Assembly: GCF_030269645.1 (NCBI RefSeq)
Contig: NZ_BSTR01000002.1
Coordinates: 62,001-126,000 of the forward strand
Direction: 5' to 3'
Source of the DNA: Actinokineospora sp. NBRC 105648
GTDB lineage: Bacteria; Actinomycetota; Actinomycetes; Mycobacteriales; Pseudonocardiaceae
Length of the DNA: 64,000 nt
Positions 52,379 through 61,265 of this stretch are shown in pieces. The notes beneath the pieces were generated by a model. That model ran no database searches. It worked only from the letters and a program-made list of their open reading frames with translations, and had not been told where the DNA came from. A program made the translations under genes and the position numbers. Every line of letters starts with the position of its first letter. Position 1 is the first letter of the stretch.

Positions 52379-52529
52379 GCCGTTCCACCCCTGCCCCACC
52401 TTGCCGCCGGGGGCCACCCGGTACAGCCCTGGTCCCAGGTCATGGGTGAACGTGCCGGGGGATCACCTGCCCGCCCGACTTGGGCGATGGCGTGAATCCG
52501 ACTGTCCACTGTGTGCGGCGCGCGAGTCC

Positions 52530-52964
52530 CTACTGCTTGTCCCCGGGAGCTCGGTCCAGCGCCACGCAGGTCAACCGCGCCGTGCAGGTGCGCTTGTCGT
52601 TCTCGTCGGTGATCACGATCTCGAACGTCGACGTGCTCCGGCCCAGGTGCAGCGGCGTGCAGACAGCCGTCACGATGCCCGCGCGTGCCGCGCGGTGGTG
52701 GGTGCAGGACAGTTCCAGGCCGACCACCAGCTTGCCCTCGGGCGCGTTCAACCCCGCCGCCACCGAGCCCAGCGTCTCGGCCAGCACCGCGTTCGCGCCG
52801 CCGTGCAGCAGGCCGTACGGCTGCAGGTTGCCCTTCACTGGCATGGTGCCCACCAGCCGCTTCGGGTCCCAGTCGGTGATCTCGATACCGAGTTTGTCCG
52901 GCAGGAACTGGTCGGCCACCTCGGGCCGCACGCCGGGCAGCCTGCTGGGGTCGATGCCGCTCAT
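52530..52964 (-). CDS. hotdog-fold thioesterase (PaaI/YdiI-like)
   Basis: A 144-aa protein with the hotdog signature LLHGGANAVLAETLGSVAA (His-Gly-Gly and catalytic Glu), then VVGLELSCTHHRAARAG. It probably hydrolyses aryl- or acyl-CoA thioesters. The 43-bp gap to the divergent polA start at 53008 must hold both promoters. ATG 52964 is the first start matching the fold. Confidence 0.87.
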   Translation of the reverse strand: MSGIDPSRLPGVRPEVADQFLPDKLGIEITDWDPKRLVGTMPVKGNLQPYGLLHGGANAVLAETLGSVAAGLNAPEGKLVVGLELSCTHHRAARAGIVTAVCTPLHLGRSTSTFEIVITDENDKRTCTARLTCVALDRAPGDKQ

Positions 52965-53007
52965 GGGTCCTCCGATGGGTGTCGGTGCCCCACCCTAGAC
53001 TCGCACC

Positions 53008-55734
53008 GTGCCCGCCAAGACTGAGACTCCCGCCACGCCCACACCGACCCCTCGGCTGCTGTTGATCGACGGGCACTCGATGGCGTACCGGGCCTTCTTC
53101 GCGCTGCCCAAGGAGAACTTCCAGACCGGCACCGGCCAGCACACCAACGCCGTCTACGGCTTCACCTCGATGCTGATCAACCTGCTGCGCGACGAGGCGC
53201 CGACGCACCTGGCGGTCTGCTTCGACGTCTCCCGCAAGACCTTCCGCAGCGAGCAGTTCGCCGACTACAAGGCCAACCGCAGCGCCAGCCCGGACGAGTT
53301 CAAGGGCCAGGTCAGCCTGATCGAGGAGGTCCTCACCGCGCTGAACATCCAGAAGCTGGCGCTGGAGAACTTCGAGGCCGACGACCTGATCGCCACGCTG
53401 ACCACGCAGGCCACCGCCGAGGGCTACCAGGTCGCGATCTGCACCGGCGACCGCGACGCGCTGCAGCTGGTCACCGACGAGGTCACCGTCCTCTACCCGG
53501 TCAAGGGCGTCTCCGAGCTGGCCCGGTTCACCCCCGAGCTGGTGCTGGCCAAGTACGGCGTCACGCCCACCCAGTACCCCGACTTCGCCGCCCTGCGCGG
53601 CGACCCCAGCGACAACCTGCCCAAGGTCCCCGGGGTCGGCGAGAAGACGATCACCAAGTGGATGCAGCAGTTCGGCTCGCTCGGCGAGCTGATCGACCGG
53701 GTGGACGAGGTCAAGGGCAAGATCGGCGAGTCGCTGCGCACCCACCTGTCCGCCGTGGTGCTCAACCGCCAGCTCACCGAGCTGGTCCGCGACGTGCCGC
53801 TGGGCGTGGCGCCCGAGGAGCTCGTCGTGCGCGACTGGGACCGCGACGCGGTGCACCGGCTCTTCGACGAGCTGGAGTTCCGCGTCCTGCGCGACCGGCT
53901 GTTCCAGACGCTGTCCACCGCCGAACCCGAGGCCGAGGAGGGCTTCGAGGTCACCGGCGGCGCGCTCGCCCCGGGTGAGCTGCCCGGCTGGCTGACCCGC
54001 CACGCGCCCAGGGGCACCCGGATCGGGCTGTCCTTCCGCGAGGTGCCGACCGGGGTGTCCGGCCAGGCCGTCGAGCTGCGCTCGGTCGCGCTGGCCACCG
54101 CCCAGGGCGAGGGCGTGTTCGTCGACGTCACCACCCTCTCCGAGGAGGACGAGACGGCGTTCCGGGCCTGGCTCGCCGACGCCGACTCGCCCAAGCTCGC
54201 CCACGACGTCAAGCGCTCCCTGCACGCCGTGCGCCACCGCGGCTGGGAGCTCGCCGGCCTGGCCACCGACACCGCGCTCGCGGCCTACCTGGTGCGCCCC
54301 GGCCAGCGCACCTTCACCCTCGACGACCTGGTGCTGCGCTACCTGCAGCGCGAGCTGCGGGTCGAGGACGGCGACGGCGAGCAGCAGCTGTCCCTGCTCG
54401 ACGACGAGGGCGAGGACGACCGAAAGCTGGCCGCGGGGGAGATCCTGCGCGCCCGGGCCATCGCCGAGCTGGCCGACGCGCTGGACAAGGCCCTGGTCGA
54501 GACCGGCCAGGCCAAGCTGCTCACCGAGATGGAACTGCCGCTGCTGCGGGTGCTCGCCGACCTGGAGGCCGTCGGCATCGCGGTGGACACCGAGCGGCTG
54601 GAGGTCCTGGAGTCCGACTTCGCCACCCGCGTCCGCGACGCCGAGCGCGCCGCCTTCGACGTGATCGGCAAGGAGATCAACCTCGGCTCGCCCAAGCAGC
54701 TGCAGGTCGTGCTCTTCGACGAGCTCCAGATGCCCAAGACCAAGCGCACCAAGACCGGCTACACCACCGACGCCGAGGCCCTCACCACGCTGTTCGAGGT
54801 CACCCAGCACCCGTTCCTGGCGCACATGCTCGAACACCGCGACGCCACCCGGCTCCGGGTCACCGTCGAGGGCCTGATCAAGTCGGTCTCCGAGGACGGC
54901 CGCATCCACACCACGTTCAACCAGACCATCGCGGCCACCGGCAGGCTCTCCTCCACCGAGCCGAACCTGCAGAACATACCCATCCGCACCGAGGCGGGCC
55001 GCACGATCCGCGAGGCCTTCGTCGTCGGCAAGGACTACGCGGAACTGCTCACCGCCGACTACAGCCAGATCGAGATGCGCATCATGGCGCACCTCTCCGG
55101 CGACGAGGCCCTGATCGAGGCGTTCAACTCCGGCTTCGACTTCCACGCCGCCACCGCCGCCCGGGTCTTCACCGTCGAGCCGACCGCGGTCACCCAGGAA
55201 CAGCGCGCCAAGATCAAGGCGATGAACTACGGCCTGGCCTACGGCCTCTCGGCGTACGGGCTGTCCCAGCAGCTCCGGATCACCACCGAGGAAGCCCGCG
55301 CCCTGATGGACGACTACTTCGAGGGCTTCGGCGGCGTACGGGACTACCTGCACGAGGTCGTCGCCCAGGCCCGCAAGGACGGCTACACCGAGACGCTGTT
55401 CGGCCGCAGGCGCTACCTGCCGGACCTGACCAGCGACAACCGCCAACGCCGCGAGATGGCCGAGCGAATGGCACTCAACGCCCCCATCCAGGGCACCGCC
55501 GCCGACATCATCAAGGTGGCCATGCTGGGTGTCCACAGTGAACTCAACGCCCAGTCCCTGCGCAGCCGCATGCTCCTGCAGGTCCACGACGAACTGGTCC
55601 TCGACATCGCCGACGGCGAACACGACCAGGTCGAGAACCTGGTCCGCACCCAGATGGCCGCCGCCTACCACCTCCGAGTCCCCCTGGACATCTCGGTCGG
55701 CTTCGGACACAGCTGGAACGCCGCCGCCCACTAA
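53008..55734 (+). CDS. polA: DNA polymerase I
   Basis: 908 aa. The N-terminal 5'-3' exonuclease (~12-300: IDGHSMAYRAFFAL, DYKANRSASPDEFK, CTGDRDALQLV, GDPSDNLPKVPGVGEKT) precedes a degenerate 3'-5' exonuclease region (~320-500) with no DxE metal residues. Then the polymerase domain: motif A LLTADYSQIEMRIMAHLSGD, motif B RAKIKAMNYGLAYGLSAYG, motif C LQVHDELVLDI. It fills and joins gaps in replication and repair, without proofreading, as in other actinobacterial PolA. GTG 53008 is the start. Confidence 0.96.
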   Translation: MPAKTETPATPTPTPRLLLIDGHSMAYRAFFALPKENFQTGTGQHTNAVYGFTSMLINLLRDEAPTHLAVCFDVSRKTFRSEQFADYKANRSASPDEFKGQVSLIEEVLTALNIQKLALENFEADDLIATLTTQATAEGYQVAICTGDRDALQLVTDEVTVLYPVKGVSELARFTPELVLAKYGVTPTQYPDFAALRGDPSDNLPKVPGVGEKTITKWMQQFGSLGELIDRVDEVKGKIGESLRTHLSAVVLNRQLTELVRDVPLGVAPEELVVRDWDRDAVHRLFDELEFRVLRDRLFQTLSTAEPEAEEGFEVTGGALAPGELPGWLTRHAPRGTRIGLSFREVPTGVSGQAVELRSVALATAQGEGVFVDVTTLSEEDETAFRAWLADADSPKLAHDVKRSLHAVRHRGWELAGLATDTALAAYLVRPGQRTFTLDDLVLRYLQRELRVEDGDGEQQLSLLDDEGEDDRKLAAGEILRARAIAELADALDKALVETGQAKLLTEMELPLLRVLADLEAVGIAVDTERLEVLESDFATRVRDAERAAFDVIGKEINLGSPKQLQVVLFDELQMPKTKRTKTGYTTDAEALTTLFEVTQHPFLAHMLEHRDATRLRVTVEGLIKSVSEDGRIHTTFNQTIAATGRLSSTEPNLQNIPIRTEAGRTIREAFVVGKDYAELLTADYSQIEMRIMAHLSGDEALIEAFNSGFDFHAATAARVFTVEPTAVTQEQRAKIKAMNYGLAYGLSAYGLSQQLRITTEEARALMDDYFEGFGGVRDYLHEVVAQARKDGYTETLFGRRRYLPDLTSDNRQRREMAERMALNAPIQGTAADIIKVAMLGVHSELNAQSLRSRMLLQVHDELVLDIADGEHDQVENLVRTQMAAAYHLRVPLDISVGFGHSWNAAAH

Positions 55735-55803
55735 CAGGCCATGGAGGAATGAGAGCGGGGGAGTGGGCGGTGCCCAGGCGAGGCCCGCGCGCGCCGCACC
55801 GGC

Positions 55804-55999
55804 TCAAGCGGCATTCCCCAGGCCGCACCCACCTCAAGTCGAGCCGTGCCAACCCAAGCAGGGTCCGCCCAAGCTGCACCCCTCAAGCTGCATCCACCGG
55901 AGCTGCATCCCTCAAGCCACGCCCACCCAAGCAGAGTCCCTCAAGCCACGCCCGCCCAGGCGGGATCCCTCAAGCCGCGCCCACCCGAGCCGTCCGTCT
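55804..55999. repeat. 29-bp minisatellite downstream of polA
   Basis: Units of about 29 bp beginning TCAAGC are clearest at 55883, 55912, 55941 and 55970 (for example TCAAGCCACGCCCACCCAAG). More diverged units go back to 55804. The period is not a multiple of three, so it is not a protein repeat. Frames across it are Pro/Ser-rich without a start. Confidence 0.75.
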
Positions 56000-56044
56000 C
56001 CGGGTGTGCCGTTCCCGCTGGTACGCAACGCGCCTGACGCGTGT

Positions 56045-56184
56045 GCTGGATTGGGTGGAGTGTCTTTGTGTGGGGTGGGGGACCCTGCAAACTCTCTGTG
56101 GCGTGGGGATCTGTTCACCCCGCCCTTTGTTCCCCACGCAGGGTCCCTAGGGGCCCCACGCAAAGACACTCCACCCAATCCAGC
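56045..56184. repeat. 140-bp element with 24-bp perfect inverted ends
   Basis: The arms 56045-56068 and 56161-56184 are perfect complements of 24 bp. Pairing continues inward with mismatches (GTGGGG, GGACCCTGC), and an inner GCGTGGGGA/TCCCCACGC pair is seen at ~56101/56131. The whole could fold into one long hairpin. It lies between convergent polA and the VOC gene, so it may be a double terminator or a MITE-like element. No flanking direct repeat is seen. No gene is supported from 55735 to 56279. Confidence 0.8.
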
Positions 56185-56279
56185 CCCACCACTCACTCGC
56201 GTACACACGACGAGCGACCCCAGCAGCAACCCCAGAGCAGCAACCTCAAGCAGCAGCCCTAAAAGCAGCAAGCAGAGCC

Positions 56280-56636
56280 TCAGCCAGCAGGCTGCCACAG
56301 CTCCACGCGATTGCCCTCCGGATCAGTGACCCACCCGAACCGGCCCACGCCCTCGAAGTCCTGGGTCTCGGCCGCCACCTCAGCCCCAAGATCGCGCAGC
56401 TGCGCCAACATGGCGTCCAGGTCGCGCACCCGGAAGTTGAGCATGGTGCCCTGCGAGCGCGATCCGAAGTAGTCCGTGTCGGCCTCGAAGGCCGCGAACA
56501 CAGTAGGCCCGGCCGCCTGCTGCCACAGGCCGTTCTCGTCGATGTCGAGGCCGAGGTTCTCCCGGTACCAGGTGCTCAGCGCCGCCGGATCCGCCGCGCG
56601 GAGGAAGTACCCACCGATGCCGACCACACGTTCCAT
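56280..56636 (-). CDS. VOC (glyoxalase/bleomycin-resistance fold) protein
   Basis: A 118-aa single VOC module: IGGYFLRAADPAALSTWYRE at the N-terminus and GWVTDPEGNRVELWQP at the C-terminus, with the metal-ligand Glu in NRVELW. The substrate is not predictable. ATG 56636. It diverges from the AraC-like regulator at 56734, which may control it. Confidence 0.88.
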   Translation of the reverse strand: MERVVGIGGYFLRAADPAALSTWYRENLGLDIDENGLWQQAAGPTVFAAFEADTDYFGSRSQGTMLNFRVRDLDAMLAQLRDLGAEVAAETQDFEGVGRFGWVTDPEGNRVELWQPAG

Positions 56637-56733
56637 GGCCGCGATCCTGCCAGGTCGGCACGTCGCCGGGACACCTGGTAGGCAGGAGCCGCACCCCAGG
56701 ACACCGACCGAACACCGCACCCAGGACGGCCAC

Positions 56734-57159
56734 GTGCGACGAGCGCAACGGACAGACGTCCTCATCCACCTCCGCAAGGCCCGCGACCTGATGGACGCCC
56801 GCTTCGCCGACCCGCTCACCCTCGACACCCTGGCCGCCGCCGCGGGTTTCTCGCGCTACCACTTCGCCCGCGAGTTCAAGGCCGCCTTCGGCGAACCGCC
56901 CGGTGCCTACCTCAGCAGGCGCCGCGTCGAGCGGGCCAAGGACCTGCTCGCCAACGCCAACCTCACCGTCACCGAGATCTGCGGGCTGGTCGGGTTCAGC
57001 AGCCTCGGCTCGTTCTCCACCCGCTTCACCGAGCTGGTCGGCTGCTCCCCGACCGACTACCGCGGCCGCGCCGAGCCCGCGATGGTGCCCGGCTGCTTCG
57101 TGATCGCGTGGACCAGGCCCGCAATCCAGGAGAAGCCCGCCGACCCCGGCGCGCCGTAG
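56734..57159 (+). CDS. AraC-family transcriptional regulator (stand-alone DNA-binding domain)
   Basis: A 141-aa protein from GTG 56734. It has two helix-turn-helix units (LTLDTLAAAAGFSRYHFARE and TVTEICGLVGFSSLGSFSTR), with the AraC signature YLSRRRVERAKDLLA between them. There is no ligand domain. It is followed at 46 bp by a VOC gene and diverges from another VOC gene, suggesting it regulates one or both, as in many VOC-AraC pairs. Confidence 0.88.
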   Translation: MRRAQRTDVLIHLRKARDLMDARFADPLTLDTLAAAAGFSRYHFAREFKAAFGEPPGAYLSRRRVERAKDLLANANLTVTEICGLVGFSSLGSFSTRFTELVGCSPTDYRGRAEPAMVPGCFVIAWTRPAIQEKPADPGAP

Positions 57160-57205
57160 CGTCGGGCCGACACGAGTCGAGCAAACACGTTCGGAAGGGA
57201 ACACC

Positions 57206-57649
57206 ATGGGCATCGCCTTGACCCACACCACCGTCTGGGTCCTCGACCAGGACTCCGCCAAGGCCTTCTACACCGAGACCCTGGGCCTCGAGCTGCGCTC
57301 GGACGTCGAGATCGGCAAGGTCGTCGAGGGCGGTGCCGAGGGCATCCGCTGGCTCACGGTCGGCCCGGCCGGCGTGCCGGGCGCCGAGTTGATCCTGGCG
57401 CACCCGGCCATGGGGCACGACCCGGAGACCGCCGAGCAGATCCGCGCGCTGGTGGCCAAGGGCGCGCTCGGGCCCGGGGTGATGACCACTGAGGACTGCC
57501 ACAAGTCCTACCGGGAGCTCAGCGAGCGCGGCGTGGTGTTCCTCAGCGAGCCCGCCGACCGTCCCTACGGGATCGAGGCGATGTTCCGCGACGACTCCGG
57601 GAACTGGTTCAGCCTCACACAGCACAAGGACTTCTACCCGGCCGGGTGA
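57206..57649 (+). CDS. VOC family protein
   Basis: A 147-aa protein: TTVWVLDQDSAKAFYTETLG at the start and GIEAMFRDDSGNWFSLTQHK at the end, two VOC half-repeats. The end lacks the usual Glu ligand (SLTQ), so metal use is uncertain. ATG 57206 follows GGAAGGGA. It is probably co-transcribed with the AraC-like gene. Confidence 0.87.
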   Translation: MGIALTHTTVWVLDQDSAKAFYTETLGLELRSDVEIGKVVEGGAEGIRWLTVGPAGVPGAELILAHPAMGHDPETAEQIRALVAKGALGPGVMTTEDCHKSYRELSERGVVFLSEPADRPYGIEAMFRDDSGNWFSLTQHKDFYPAG

Positions 57650-57665
57650 GCCATAGGCTGGCCCG

Positions 57666-58295
57666 GTGGACGTCTACGAGGTCATCGGCCGCCGCCGCGA
57701 CGTGCGGGCCGAGTTCACCGGGGAGCCGGTCGACGAGGCCGCGCTGGGGCGGGTGCTGGCCGCCGCGCACGCCGCGCCCAGCGTCGGCATGTCGCAGCCG
57801 TGGGACTTCGTGCTGGTGCGCGACCCGGTCACCCGGGCCGCCTTCCACGGGCACGTGCTGGGCGAGCGGGCCCGCTTCGCCGCCGGGCTGAGCGGGGAGC
57901 GGGCCGCCACCTTCGACCGGATCAAGATCGACGGGATCCTGGAGTCCACCCTGTCGGTGGTGGTCACCTACGACCCCGACCGCGGTTCACCCGCGGTGCT
58001 GGGCAGGCACGCCATCGCCGACGCGGGCCTCTACTCGGTGTGCCTGGCCATCCAGAACCTCTGGCTGGCCGCCACCGCCGAGGGCCTGGGCGTCGGCTGG
58101 GTCAGCTTCTACCGGGAGGACTACCTGCGGTCCCTGCTGGGTATCCCGGCCTCGGTGCGTCCGGTCGCCTGGCTGTGCCTCGGCCCGGTCGGGCGGTTTC
58201 GGGAGGTGCCCGACCTGGAGCGGCACGGGTGGCGCGGCCGGATGCCGCTGGAGGACGTGGTCCACCACGAGCGCTACACCCCGAGAGATCTTTGA
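57666..58295 (+). CDS. bluB: 5,6-dimethylbenzimidazole synthase BluB
   Basis: A 209-aa nitroreductase-fold protein with BluB features: YEVIGRRRDVRAEFTGEPVD, HAAPSVGMSQPWDFVLV, and EGLGVGWVSFYREDYLRSLL. BluB consumes its own FMN with O2 to make the lower ligand of vitamin B12. It starts at GTG 57666, 16 bp after the VOC stop. No other cobamide genes are in the window. A related nitroreductase cannot be fully excluded. Confidence 0.85.
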   Translation: MDVYEVIGRRRDVRAEFTGEPVDEAALGRVLAAAHAAPSVGMSQPWDFVLVRDPVTRAAFHGHVLGERARFAAGLSGERAATFDRIKIDGILESTLSVVVTYDPDRGSPAVLGRHAIADAGLYSVCLAIQNLWLAATAEGLGVGWVSFYREDYLRSLLGIPASVRPVAWLCLGPVGRFREVPDLERHGWRGRMPLEDVVHHERYTPRDL

Positions 58296-58340
58296 GGGCA
58301 CGGTAGCCTGGGGGCTCCAGCTGATCCGGACGGAGGCAGC

Positions 58341-58868
58341 ATGGCGGCGAAGCGGGCGTTGGTCCTGGGCGGCACGGGGATGTTGGCGGGGTGCACCGCC
58401 CGGCTCGTGGCCGACGGCTGGCACGTCGTCTTACCCAGCCGCCGCCACGCGCCACTGGCCACCGACCTGCCGACAGGCGCGGGACGCGCCCTCTGGGTCG
58501 AGGCCGACTGGTCCGACCCCGCCGCCCTGGCGGACCGGGCGGCACGCGCCCTCGGCGGGCCCGCCGACCTGCTGATCGCCTGGGTGCATGGCGACGCCCG
58601 GGTCCCCATGCTCACCGCGGTCGAGCCGCTGCTCGCCCCCGGTGCGCCGGTCGTCGAGGTGCACGGCACCCCCGACGGCACCGCCCCGGTGCTGCGCGAC
58701 CACCCGACCCAGCACGTGGTGCTGGGTGTGGTCAGCTACGCGGGCCGGACCCGTTGGCTCACCGCCGAGGAGATCACCACCGGCGTCCTCGACGGTGTCC
58801 GCAGAGCCCTCAACGGCCGGACCCCCGCCGTCCAGCACCTCGGCGAGGGCCGCGCCCGGGCCTCGTGA
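58341..58868 (+). CDS. Rossmann-fold short-chain dehydrogenase-like protein
   Basis: A 175-aa protein with LVLGGTGMLAGCTARLVADGWHVVLPSRR, a dinucleotide-binding start. It is short and has no Tyr-x3-Lys motif, and HVVLGVVSYAGRTRWLT is in the place where it would be. It may be a non-catalytic or atypical SDR. It lies after bluB but with its own ribosome binding site (ACGGAGG) at ATG 58341. Confidence 0.75.
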   Translation: MAAKRALVLGGTGMLAGCTARLVADGWHVVLPSRRHAPLATDLPTGAGRALWVEADWSDPAALADRAARALGGPADLLIAWVHGDARVPMLTAVEPLLAPGAPVVEVHGTPDGTAPVLRDHPTQHVVLGVVSYAGRTRWLTAEEITTGVLDGVRRALNGRTPAVQHLGEGRARAS

Positions 58869-58935
58869 CCGCCGGGGAGGCCCCGCCGGGCTTCCCCAGC
58901 CCCAACAACCGAGCAACCCCAACAGGTACGGACCC

Positions 58936-60117
58936 TCAGCCGGCGCGCACGTCCTGCCACCCGATCCCGTCGGCGGACAGCCGGGCCTGCCTGGTCTGGC
59001 CCGGGATGGTGGCCAGGTACCCCGACCGGGTCCACCGCACGGAGTCGATCTCCGGCCCGGCGGCGTCCGGCGCGAAGTCCGGCATCCCCGGGGACCACCG
59101 GAACCGCCGGCCCGCGTGGGTGACCGCCAGCAGCGAGCCGTCCCGCCCGACCACCAGCGGCCCCGCGGTCGGGGTGTCCGGGACCGTCCCGAGCCTGGTC
59201 CAGCTCCGGCCGTCGTCATTCGAGCGCTGGACGTAGGACGGTCCGGTGCGCATCCGCAGCACCGCGTACATCGTGGAACCCCAGCCGGACACCTCGACCC
59301 CGCTGACCACCCCCGGGACCGGGGCCAACTCCGCGGTCTCCCAGGTCGCGCCGTTGTCGCGGGTCACCGACGTCACCCAGGTCGTGCTGCCCGGCAGCGT
59401 GCCGCTGATCCACCAGTTCCCGTCGCCCGCCGGTACCCGCTGCGCGGAGATGTCGTACAGGTTGGGCTGCCCGGTCAGGAACCGGCGCTCGCCCGAACCG
59501 AGGTCGGTGACCGTCACCCGCGTGACGCAGGCCTCGAGCTCGTGGCCCACGCAGCGCGCCTCGAGGACCGTGCCCGGCTGGATCCGCGGCTGCGAACCCT
59601 TGATCTGCGCGGCGACCTCGGACCAGGTGCGGCCGCTGTCGGTGCTGAAGAACCGCCTCGGCAGGGTCGTGAGCGACATGCTGTCCGCCACCAGGAGATC
59701 ACCCCGCAGCGGGGTCACCACCGGGCGGTAGTCGGTGGTGGCCTCCCGATCGCGCACCGGCGTCGGCCTGGCCTCCCAGGTCTTCCCGTCCGGTGCCGCC
59801 CGCAAGTCCATCTGACATCGCGGTGCCAGGCACTGCAGGCGCAGCGCGTACAGGCGTGGGGCGTCGCCGACCGCGATCTGGTAGGTCTCCTCGACCCACA
59901 TCGGGCTTCGGTCGCCGACCGGCGCCACCGCGGGCACCCGCAGGATCGGGACCGTCGCGGTGGCCGCGACCACGACGAGGACCGTCGCGAGCTGCACCCG
60001 TCGCCGGGTTCGCCGGGCTCGCGCGCGACCGAGCACCACGTCCAGGTCCGGCTGCGACACCGCCGCCCCGAGCCACTCGCGCAGCCCGCTCAACCGGTGG
60101 TCCAACTGCTCAGGCAC
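58936..60117 (-). CDS. membrane-anchored Asp-box (BNR) protein next to ECF sigma factor
   Basis: 393 aa. Residues ~1-40 are a short cytoplasmic part with an Arg-rich stretch, ~42-60 a membrane helix (LATVLVVVAATATVPIL), and the rest is an outside beta-propeller-like domain with Asp-box repeats: STDSGRTWSEV, RDNGATWETA and NDDGRSWTRLG. There is no zinc-binding anti-sigma motif, but its 8-bp overlap with the upstream sigma gene and this topology suggest it acts as that factor's membrane partner. This is inference. Confidence 0.65.
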   Translation of the reverse strand: MPEQLDHRLSGLREWLGAAVSQPDLDVVLGRARARRTRRRVQLATVLVVVAATATVPILRVPAVAPVGDRSPMWVEETYQIAVGDAPRLYALRLQCLAPRCQMDLRAAPDGKTWEARPTPVRDREATTDYRPVVTPLRGDLLVADSMSLTTLPRRFFSTDSGRTWSEVAAQIKGSQPRIQPGTVLEARCVGHELEACVTRVTVTDLGSGERRFLTGQPNLYDISAQRVPAGDGNWWISGTLPGSTTWVTSVTRDNGATWETAELAPVPGVVSGVEVSGWGSTMYAVLRMRTGPSYVQRSNDDGRSWTRLGTVPDTPTAGPLVVGRDGSLLAVTHAGRRFRWSPGMPDFAPDAAGPEIDSVRWTRSGYLATIPGQTRQARLSADGIGWQDVRAG

Positions 60118-60604
60118 GGTCCACCTCCGCGGTCCGGATGTCGAGCCGCTCGGCCAGGCACTGCCGAGCGCGGGAGAGCCGGGACTTGACCGTGCCGGGC
60201 GCGATGCCGAGCAGCTCGGCGATCTCGGCCACCGGCAGGTCGGCGAGGTAGTGCAGCACCACCACCGACCGCTGGTCGACCGGCAGACCGCGGATCGCGT
60301 CGTGCAGGTCGGCGTACTCGCCCGCGGCGGCCACCAGGCCGAGCGCCGGTTCGCGGAACATGATCCGGTCGAGCATCGCCCGCCGCTTGGCCCGCCTGCG
60401 GGCCGCGTTCACCGCGACCGTGCGCAGCCACGCCTCCGGGCTGTCCGCCGCGGCGAGCGTCGACCGCTTGCGGTACCCGACCGCGAACGCCTCTTGCGCG
60501 ACCTCCTCCGCCTCGCCGAGGTCACCCAGCACGGCGTAAGCGGACAGCACCAGCCGCCGGTACCCGGACCGGTACAGCTGCTCGAACCACTCCTGCTCGG
60601 ACAC
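60110..60604 (-). CDS. ECF sigma factor (sigma-70 family)
   Basis: A 164-aa protein: region 2 YAVLGDLGEAEEVAQEAFAV and region 4 helix-turn-helix DLPVAEIAELLGIAPGTVKSRLSRAR. It belongs with the SigE/SigM-like groups of actinobacterial ECF factors and directs RNA polymerase to special promoters. It is upstream of, and overlaps, the membrane Asp-box gene. The promoter targets are not visible. Confidence 0.92.
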   Translation of the reverse strand: MSEQEWFEQLYRSGYRRLVLSAYAVLGDLGEAEEVAQEAFAVGYRKRSTLAAADSPEAWLRTVAVNAARRRAKRRAMLDRIMFREPALGLVAAAGEYADLHDAIRGLPVDQRSVVVLHYLADLPVAEIAELLGIAPGTVKSRLSRARQCLAERLDIRTAEVDRA

Positions 60605-60662
60605 CAGGCGCTACCTCCCCACCACCAAGAGGCACGAGCGGCGCCGCGGGTTCCCGGTGGAT

Positions 60663-61265
60663 CTACGCCGTACCGCGCAGCCCGCGCACCAGCGCCAGCA
60701 CCGACTCCCTGACCTCGTCGCGGGTCTGGTCGGGGGCGAAGACCTGCCAGTCGAGCGCGACCACCAGCACCGTGCCGAACAGCGCCGCGGCGGCGGTCTT
60801 CACCCGCACGCCCTCGGGCAGCTGCCCCGCGTCGGCCAACCGCTGCAGCTGCGCGCGGATGATCGCGGTGACCTGCTCGCGCAGCAGCGTGAGCGTCTGC
60901 TGCCACTGCCCCGGGGTCCGCCACAGCTCGCTGACCAGCAGCTGGGCGAAGGTCGGGTAGTCGGCGAAGAACGCCAGCATGCCGTCGACCAGCAGGGACA
61001 GCGTGTCAGCGGGCTCGACCGCGCCGTCAGCCGCGCGCAGCCGGTCGGCGAGCAGGTCGACGCCGTAGCGCAGCAGCGCGTCGATCAGGCCGTCCTTGCT
61101 GCCGAAGTTGTAGTAGACGGTGCCCTTGGCGACCCCGGCCTCGGCGGCGATCTCGTCGACGGTCAGCCCGACCATGCCGCGGCTGCCCGCCAGCCGCAGG
61201 GTCGCGTCGAACAGCTTCCGCTGGGTCGCGCCCCGCCGGGCCTGCTGGGGTCTGGCGGGTTTCAC
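60663..61265 (-). CDS. TetR-family repressor
   Basis: A 200-aa protein with helix-turn-helix LTVDEIAAEAGVAKGTVYYNFGSKDGLIDA at the N-terminus and a mostly helical ligand domain. GTG 61265 overlaps the YhgE gene stop (GTGA). It is last in the operon, and the palindrome at 63874-63897, in front of the first gene, is its likely operator (feedback control). Confidence 0.92.
   Translation of the reverse strand: MKPARPQQARRGATQRKLFDATLRLAGSRGMVGLTVDEIAAEAGVAKGTVYYNFGSKDGLIDALLRYGVDLLADRLRAADGAVEPADTLSLLVDGMLAFFADYPTFAQLLVSELWRTPGQWQQTLTLLREQVTAIIRAQLQRLADAGQLPEGVRVKTAAAALFGTVLVVALDWQVFAPDQTRDEVRESVLALVRGLRGTA

Noticed and set aside
52324-55731. 1,135-aa open frame antisense to polA
   Set aside because: It is the shadow of polA in a high-GC sequence; the polA frame carries all polymerase motifs.
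55749-56329. Pro/Ser-rich proteins after polA
   Set aside because: They are translations of the 29-bp repeat and the inverted repeat; the period is not a multiple of three and there is no start site.
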